The position numbers were made by a program, and so were the translations under genes. Positions 44,735 through 47,789 of a stretch of DNA of 47,789 bases are shown one piece after another. The notes beneath the pieces were generated by a model that was not told the origin of the DNA, did no database searches, and worked only from the letters and a program-made list of their open reading frames with translations. The first letter of the stretch is position 1. Each line of letters begins with the position of its first letter. The stretch is from Flavobacterium sp. YO12 (lineage in GTDB: Bacteria; Bacteroidota; Bacteroidia; Flavobacteriales; Flavobacteriaceae). The DNA lies in the NCBI RefSeq assembly GCF_004119495.1, contig NZ_NRQU01000036.1:1-47789 (forward strand), given 5' to 3'.

Positions 44735-46096
44735 ATGAATAAAAAACACCATTCCAACAATATACTTTCGAATTTAGGTATTGAAAGCTTAAACGAAATG
44801 CAAGAAATGGCGCAAGATGCCATTTTGAACGAAAACAATGTTTTATTACTTTCTCCAACAGGATCAGGAAAAACATTGGCTTTTTTGCTTCCTATTTTAG
44901 AATTATTACAGCCTGAGATACTTTCAGTTCAATGTTTAATTTTAGTGCCTTCGCGCGAATTAGGGCTTCAGATTGAACAGGTTTGGAAAAAAATGGGAAC
45001 GCAGTACAAAGTAAATATTTGTTACGGAGGACACTCAATTGATACTGAAATTAAAAATTTGAGCAATCCGCCGGCTGTTTTAATTGGAACTCCAGGAAGA
45101 ATTGCAGATCATATTGACAGGGAAACTTTTCGAACAGATAAGGTTCAAACTTTAATTTTGGATGAGTTTGACAAATCGCTTCAATTAGGGTTTCATGAAC
45201 AGATGTCTTTTATAATTGGTAGATTACCTAAAGTGAATAAAAGAGTTTTGGTTTCGGCAACATCTGATATTGAGATTCCAAAATATACAAGAGTGGTTAA
45301 CCCAACTGTTTTAGATTTTATTCCTGAAGAAGAGGAAAAGACTAATCTTTCTATGAAAATGATTTTGTCTCCTTCAAAAGACAAATTAGAAAGTTTGTTC
45401 AATTTGATTTGTTCTTTAAAATCGCAATCGGCTATTATATTTTGTAATCACCGTGATGCTGCAGAACGTATCAGCGACACTTTGAACGAAAAAGGGATTT
45501 ACGCTACGTATTATCATGGCGGAATGGATCAGGATGAGCGTGAACGTGCATTGATTCAGTTTAGAAATGGAAGTGTGAGTTATCTTGTTACAACTGATCT
45601 TGCAGCGCGTGGATTGGATATTCCGGAGATGAAACACGTTATTCATTATCATTTGCCTTTAAAAGAAGACGAGTTTACGCATCGTAACGGACGTACGGCA
45701 CGTATGCAGGCAACTGGTACGGCATATGTTATTGTTCATGAAAGTGAAAAACAATTGGATTATATCGATTATGATATGGAAATCCTTGATGTGAAGAATA
45801 CGACAGCTCTGCCAAAACCACCTGAATTTCAAACGATTTACATTAGCGGCGGTAAAAAAACAAAACTGAATAAGTTTGATATTGTTGGTTTCTTTTCTCA
45901 AAAAGGGAAATTGGAAAAAGGTGATTTGGGACTTATCGAGGTAAAAGATTTTGTTTCGTTTGCGGCAGTAAAATTCGGAAAAGTAAAAGAGCTGCTTAAG
46001 AATATTAAAGATGAAAAAATGAAAGGGAAAAAGTTTAAAATTGAGGTGGCTCGTAATGTGGTGAAGAAAGAGGAGGAGAAGAACAATAAATATTAA
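44735..46096 (+). CDS. dbpA: DEAD-box RNA helicase, DbpA-like
   Basis: The 453-residue ATP-dependent RNA helicase has Walker A SPTGSGKT (40-47), motif Ia VPSREL, GTPGR, motif II DEFD (143-146, instead of DEAD), SAT (174-176) and motif VI HRNGRTAR (316-323, instead of HRIGRTGR). Its C-terminal domain (about 380-450, YISGGKKTKLNKFDIVGFF) matches the DbpA RNA-binding domain, which targets 23S rRNA helix 92 in E. coli. It thus likely acts in large-subunit assembly. The start is ATG 44735; the ORF is open further upstream, but that part is repeat DNA. Confidence 0.88.
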   Translation: MNKKHHSNNILSNLGIESLNEMQEMAQDAILNENNVLLLSPTGSGKTLAFLLPILELLQPEILSVQCLILVPSRELGLQIEQVWKKMGTQYKVNICYGGHSIDTEIKNLSNPPAVLIGTPGRIADHIDRETFRTDKVQTLILDEFDKSLQLGFHEQMSFIIGRLPKVNKRVLVSATSDIEIPKYTRVVNPTVLDFIPEEEEKTNLSMKMILSPSKDKLESLFNLICSLKSQSAIIFCNHRDAAERISDTLNEKGIYATYYHGGMDQDERERALIQFRNGSVSYLVTTDLAARGLDIPEMKHVIHYHLPLKEDEFTHRNGRTARMQATGTAYVIVHESEKQLDYIDYDMEILDVKNTTALPKPPEFQTIYISGGKKTKLNKFDIVGFFSQKGKLEKGDLGLIEVKDFVSFAAVKFGKVKELLKNIKDEKMKGKKFKIEVARNVVKKEEEKNNKY

Positions 46097-46108
46097 ATAA
46101 CAGAAAAT

Positions 46109-46136
46109 TGCTGGTAATTTACCAGTTTTAATTTTA
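46109..46136 (+). terminator. Terminator after the dbpA-like gene
   Basis: CTGGTA-ATT-TACCAG followed by TTTTAATTTT, 14 bp past the stop. The stem is short. Confidence 0.55.
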
Positions 46137-46276
46137 TGTAATTGTATATCAGTATTTTAATTGTTTTGCGTTTGTGGTTTGTGATTTTATGTTAAAAAAA
46201 TAACGATTTGATAGGTGTTTTTTCATTATTTCTGTGTTTTTTTGTTGCTGTAAAAATTATAAATCCCAAATTTATT

Positions 46277-46726
46277 ATGAAAAGAACTATTACCATTGCC
46301 GTTTTGTTCTTTAGTCTTGTGTCGTTTGCACAGATTAAAGTTCTTGAAACAGTTCCTGTTGAAAAATTAGGAAAAGTAAATAACAATTACATTCAGAAAA
46401 TTGGCGATGAATACACAGTGTATTACACTAGTATTCAAAACGATGATGAAGATGCGTCAAGTTTAAGAAAATTTACCTTCAAAAATGTTGACAACGATTA
46501 TGTAAATCTTTACAACATAATTGTAAATGGTTTTACAGCAACTCCGTTGTATGATATAAAATTAGAATTACCAAACAATTATATTTGGTTACACTATACA
46601 GGAAACGTTGTTCCAGACAAAGCGACAGTTCAGTTTATGGTTTCAAGCAAAGATAAAGATGCTGCGACAAACAATGTTTCTGAGCCGTTGATCAAAGAGC
46701 AAATCAATAAATTATTTCAACGATAA
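46277..46726 (+). CDS. Small secreted protein of unknown function
   Basis: The 149-residue protein has a signal peptide (KRTITIAVLFFSLVSFAQ). The mature part is mixed strand/helix with no motif that I recognise; several Tyr, Asn and Lys residues give it a polar surface. ATG 46277 is preferred over an upstream M at 46208, because it starts a clean signal peptide. It is followed by a heptamer-like repeat and a terminator. Its function is unknown. Confidence 0.75.
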   Translation: MKRTITIAVLFFSLVSFAQIKVLETVPVEKLGKVNNNYIQKIGDEYTVYYTSIQNDDEDASSLRKFTFKNVDNDYVNLYNIIVNGFTATPLYDIKLELPNNYIWLHYTGNVVPDKATVQFMVSSKDKDAATNNVSEPLIKEQINKLFQR

Positions 46727-46732
46727 TTTTTA

Positions 46733-46762
46733 GTTTCAGGTTTAATTTGTTTCAAGTTATTT
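46733..46762 (+). repeat. GTTTCAR heptamer array after the small secreted protein gene
   Basis: GTTTCAG, GTTTAAT, then GTTTCAA and GTTATTT with two extra bases between. It begins 6 bp past the stop. Confidence 0.6.
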
Positions 46763-46780
46763 CCAGAACCGAAAAATAAT

Positions 46781-46818
46781 AAAAAAGGCTATTCGTATTT
46801 TGAATAGCCTTTTTTTAT
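46781..46818. terminator. Bidirectional terminator between the secreted protein and phnA-like genes
   Basis: AAAAAAGGCTATTC pairs with GAATAGCCTTTTTT, with T-runs on both strands, between convergent genes. Confidence 0.9.
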
Positions 46819-46850
46819 TGCTTCAAGTTTCATAAGTCAAGCAAAAAAAG

Positions 46851-46885
46851 CCTTTGCAACTTTGCCTCTTTGTAACTATGAACCT
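46851..46885 (-). repeat. Octamer-periodic array after the phnA-like gene
   Basis: On the minus strand the array runs AGGTTCAT, AGTTACAA, AGAGGCAA, AGTTGCAA, the 8-nt AGNNNCWR type, ending 11 bp from the phnA-like stop. Confidence 0.8.
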
Positions 46886-46895
46886 AAAAAAAAAA

Positions 46896-47474
46896 TTATA
46901 TCTTCTTCACATATTGCGTGATAATCACAATTTGTTGACCATCTACTTTTCCTTCAATATATTCGGCATTTTCATGGTCAAGACGAATGTTTCTTACTGC
47001 AGTTCCTTGTTTGGCAACCATACTTGATCCTTTTACTTTAAGATCTTTGATTAAAACAACTGAATCTCCGTGTTGTAAAACTACGCCATTGCTATCGCGG
47101 TGAACCAATTTGTTTTCGTCGTCTTCGCCTTCGCCGGTTGCTTGTGCCCATGCCAGCGTGTCTTCGTCTAAATACATCATGTCAAGTAATTCTTGCGGCC
47201 ATCCTGCAGCGCGCATACGGCTTAGCATTCTCCAAGCTACAACTTGTACAGCGACATTTTCGTTCCACATGCTGTCGTTAAGACATCTCCAGTGATTTAA
47301 ATCGACGTTATCAGGATTTTCAATTTGGTCAATACAGGTAGTACAAGCTAAAATACTTTCGTCAAGACCGACTTTTTGAGTTGGTAATACTTGATATACT
47401 TTTAGGTTTTCTTCAGCGCCGCAAAGTTCGCATTTAGATCCGCTTCGTTTGTTTAATTCTCTTTCGATACTCAT
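46896..47474 (-). CDS. PhnA-like zinc-ribbon protein (YjdM family)
   Basis: The 192-residue protein starts with a zinc ribbon (C15-x2-C18 in GSKCELCG, and a second pair in CTTC) and ends with a PhnA-type domain (VVLQHGDSVVLIKDLKVKGSS). The family is called PhnA after a phosphonate locus, but its role is unknown and it is not phosphonoacetate hydrolase. It has a central acidic stretch. There is no operon partner. A promoter-like TTG-N20-TAATTTCG lies upstream (47499-47530). Confidence 0.85.
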   Translation of the reverse strand: MSIERELNKRSGSKCELCGAEENLKVYQVLPTQKVGLDESILACTTCIDQIENPDNVDLNHWRCLNDSMWNENVAVQVVAWRMLSRMRAAGWPQELLDMMYLDEDTLAWAQATGEGEDDENKLVHRDSNGVVLQHGDSVVLIKDLKVKGSSMVAKQGTAVRNIRLDHENAEYIEGKVDGQQIVIITQYVKKI

Positions 47475-47498
47475 TACTTATTGTTTATTTTAAAAATG

Positions 47499-47530
47499 CG
47501 AAATTACTTATAATATAGTTTCATTGCAAG
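47499..47530 (-). promoter_or_regulatory. Possible promoter of the phnA-like gene
   Basis: On the minus strand cTTG (47530-47527), a 20-nt spacer and TAATTTCG (47506-47499, 7 of 8), about 25 nt before the ATG. Confidence 0.4.
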
Positions 47531-47561
47531 TTTATATTTTTGACAGTTTTTTTTGGATAGA

Positions 47562-47789
47562 CTAATTACAATTTTCAATACATAATAAGTCGCAATTGTA
47601 TGTTTTGGTTTTAAAATCTTTTTGGGTTACTTCTGTTTTTTCAGAATACCCAACAATGTTTGGATACTCGAATGGCATTACTATTTTATTTCCTAATGAT
47701 AAGATGCCATATTTATTATTTATTTGCGCAATCACTTTGTTACAAGATATGTATAATTGCTCATAAAGAATGGGAATTAGGATCTTATT
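47562..47789 (-). CDS. WG-repeat-like protein, C-terminal part
   Basis: An open frame enters from the right edge and runs 75 codons to a TAG at 47564-47562. The segment YGILSLGNKIVMPFEYPNI fits the WG repeat pattern (W/Y-G, then G-K-x-V-x-P-x-x-Y-D). The start lies outside the window. WG repeats form propeller-like scaffolds of unknown function. Two Cys near the C-terminus are noted but not interpreted. Confidence 0.65.
   Translation of the reverse strand, partial: NKILIPILYEQLYISCNKVIAQINNKYGILSLGNKIVMPFEYPNIVGYSEKTEVTQKDFKTKTYNCDLLCIENCN

Noticed and set aside
1..47789. tRNA, rRNA or other structured RNA genes
   Set aside because: No cloverleaf, GTTCGA-type T-loop or rRNA-like stretch was recognised in the gaps on either strand. 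Small non-coding RNAs cannot be excluded by eye.

Overview
The window is AT-rich and reads as a chromosomal segment of a Bacteroidota bacterium, most likely a Flavobacterium. The evidence is the gene repertoire (fused ThrA, lipoprotein SOD, OstA-like protein, DUF349 protein, DbpA-like helicase), the Bacteroidota-type promoter boxes (TTG/TTTG near -33, TAnnTTTG near -7) and the lack of Shine-Dalgarno sequences. No tRNA, rRNA, CRISPR, insertion sequence or prophage was seen. Nearly all genes are intact housekeeping genes. Only the two edges and the 41.2-42.5 kb operon look accessory.

Layout. 1-295: start of a leucine-rich-repeat gene with a frameshift. 458-5704: threonine operon thrA-thrB-thrC (minus strand), preceded by an unlisted 33-codon Thr-rich leader peptide and attenuator-like hairpin, with periodic repeats filling both internal gaps. 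6045-9617: hutH, then a DUF47/Pit phosphate uptake pair. 9707-14392 (minus): DUF421 membrane protein, a RimB-RimK type fusion, clpC. 14651-18608 (plus): gyrA and a secreted TPR protein. 18681-28049 (minus): OsmC, DUF349 protein, outer-membrane barrel, aroE with a TPR gene, class III aminotransferase, OstA/LptA-like protein. 28425-31404: GH13 lipoprotein and GH130 enzyme, convergent. 31470-37097 (minus): rsfS-ftsH, then LUD-cdsA-psd-acbp-sod, an envelope/phospholipid cluster. 37191-40688: birA, DUF2306-like protein, SRPBCC protein, and pyrE/NUDIX with start codons only 7 bp apart. 40810-42485: DUF4287 protein and an unrecognised two-gene operon encoding a soluble protein and a four-helix membrane protein. 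42760-47789: M14 peptidase, DbpA-type helicase, small secreted protein, PhnA-like protein and the end of a WG-repeat protein.

The most unusual signal is between the genes. Many gaps are built from short degenerate units repeated with a fixed period (6, 7, 8 or 9 nt), each period with its own consensus: ACYGNR-like (6), GCNNTAR or GTTTCAR (7), AGNNNCWR (8), CGCAAAGNN or GCAGATTTN (9). The arrays often occur as inverted pairs that could fold into long hairpins. They abut start or stop codons and were not seen inside genes. The 225-bp gap at 26139-26363 is a mosaic of three period classes.

Second-tier points are the thr attenuator, near-leaderless promoters (pyrE, dbpA, thrL), and a perfect 7-bp palindrome upstream of the unknown two-gene operon. 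Everything here is read by eye; no database search or folding was run.
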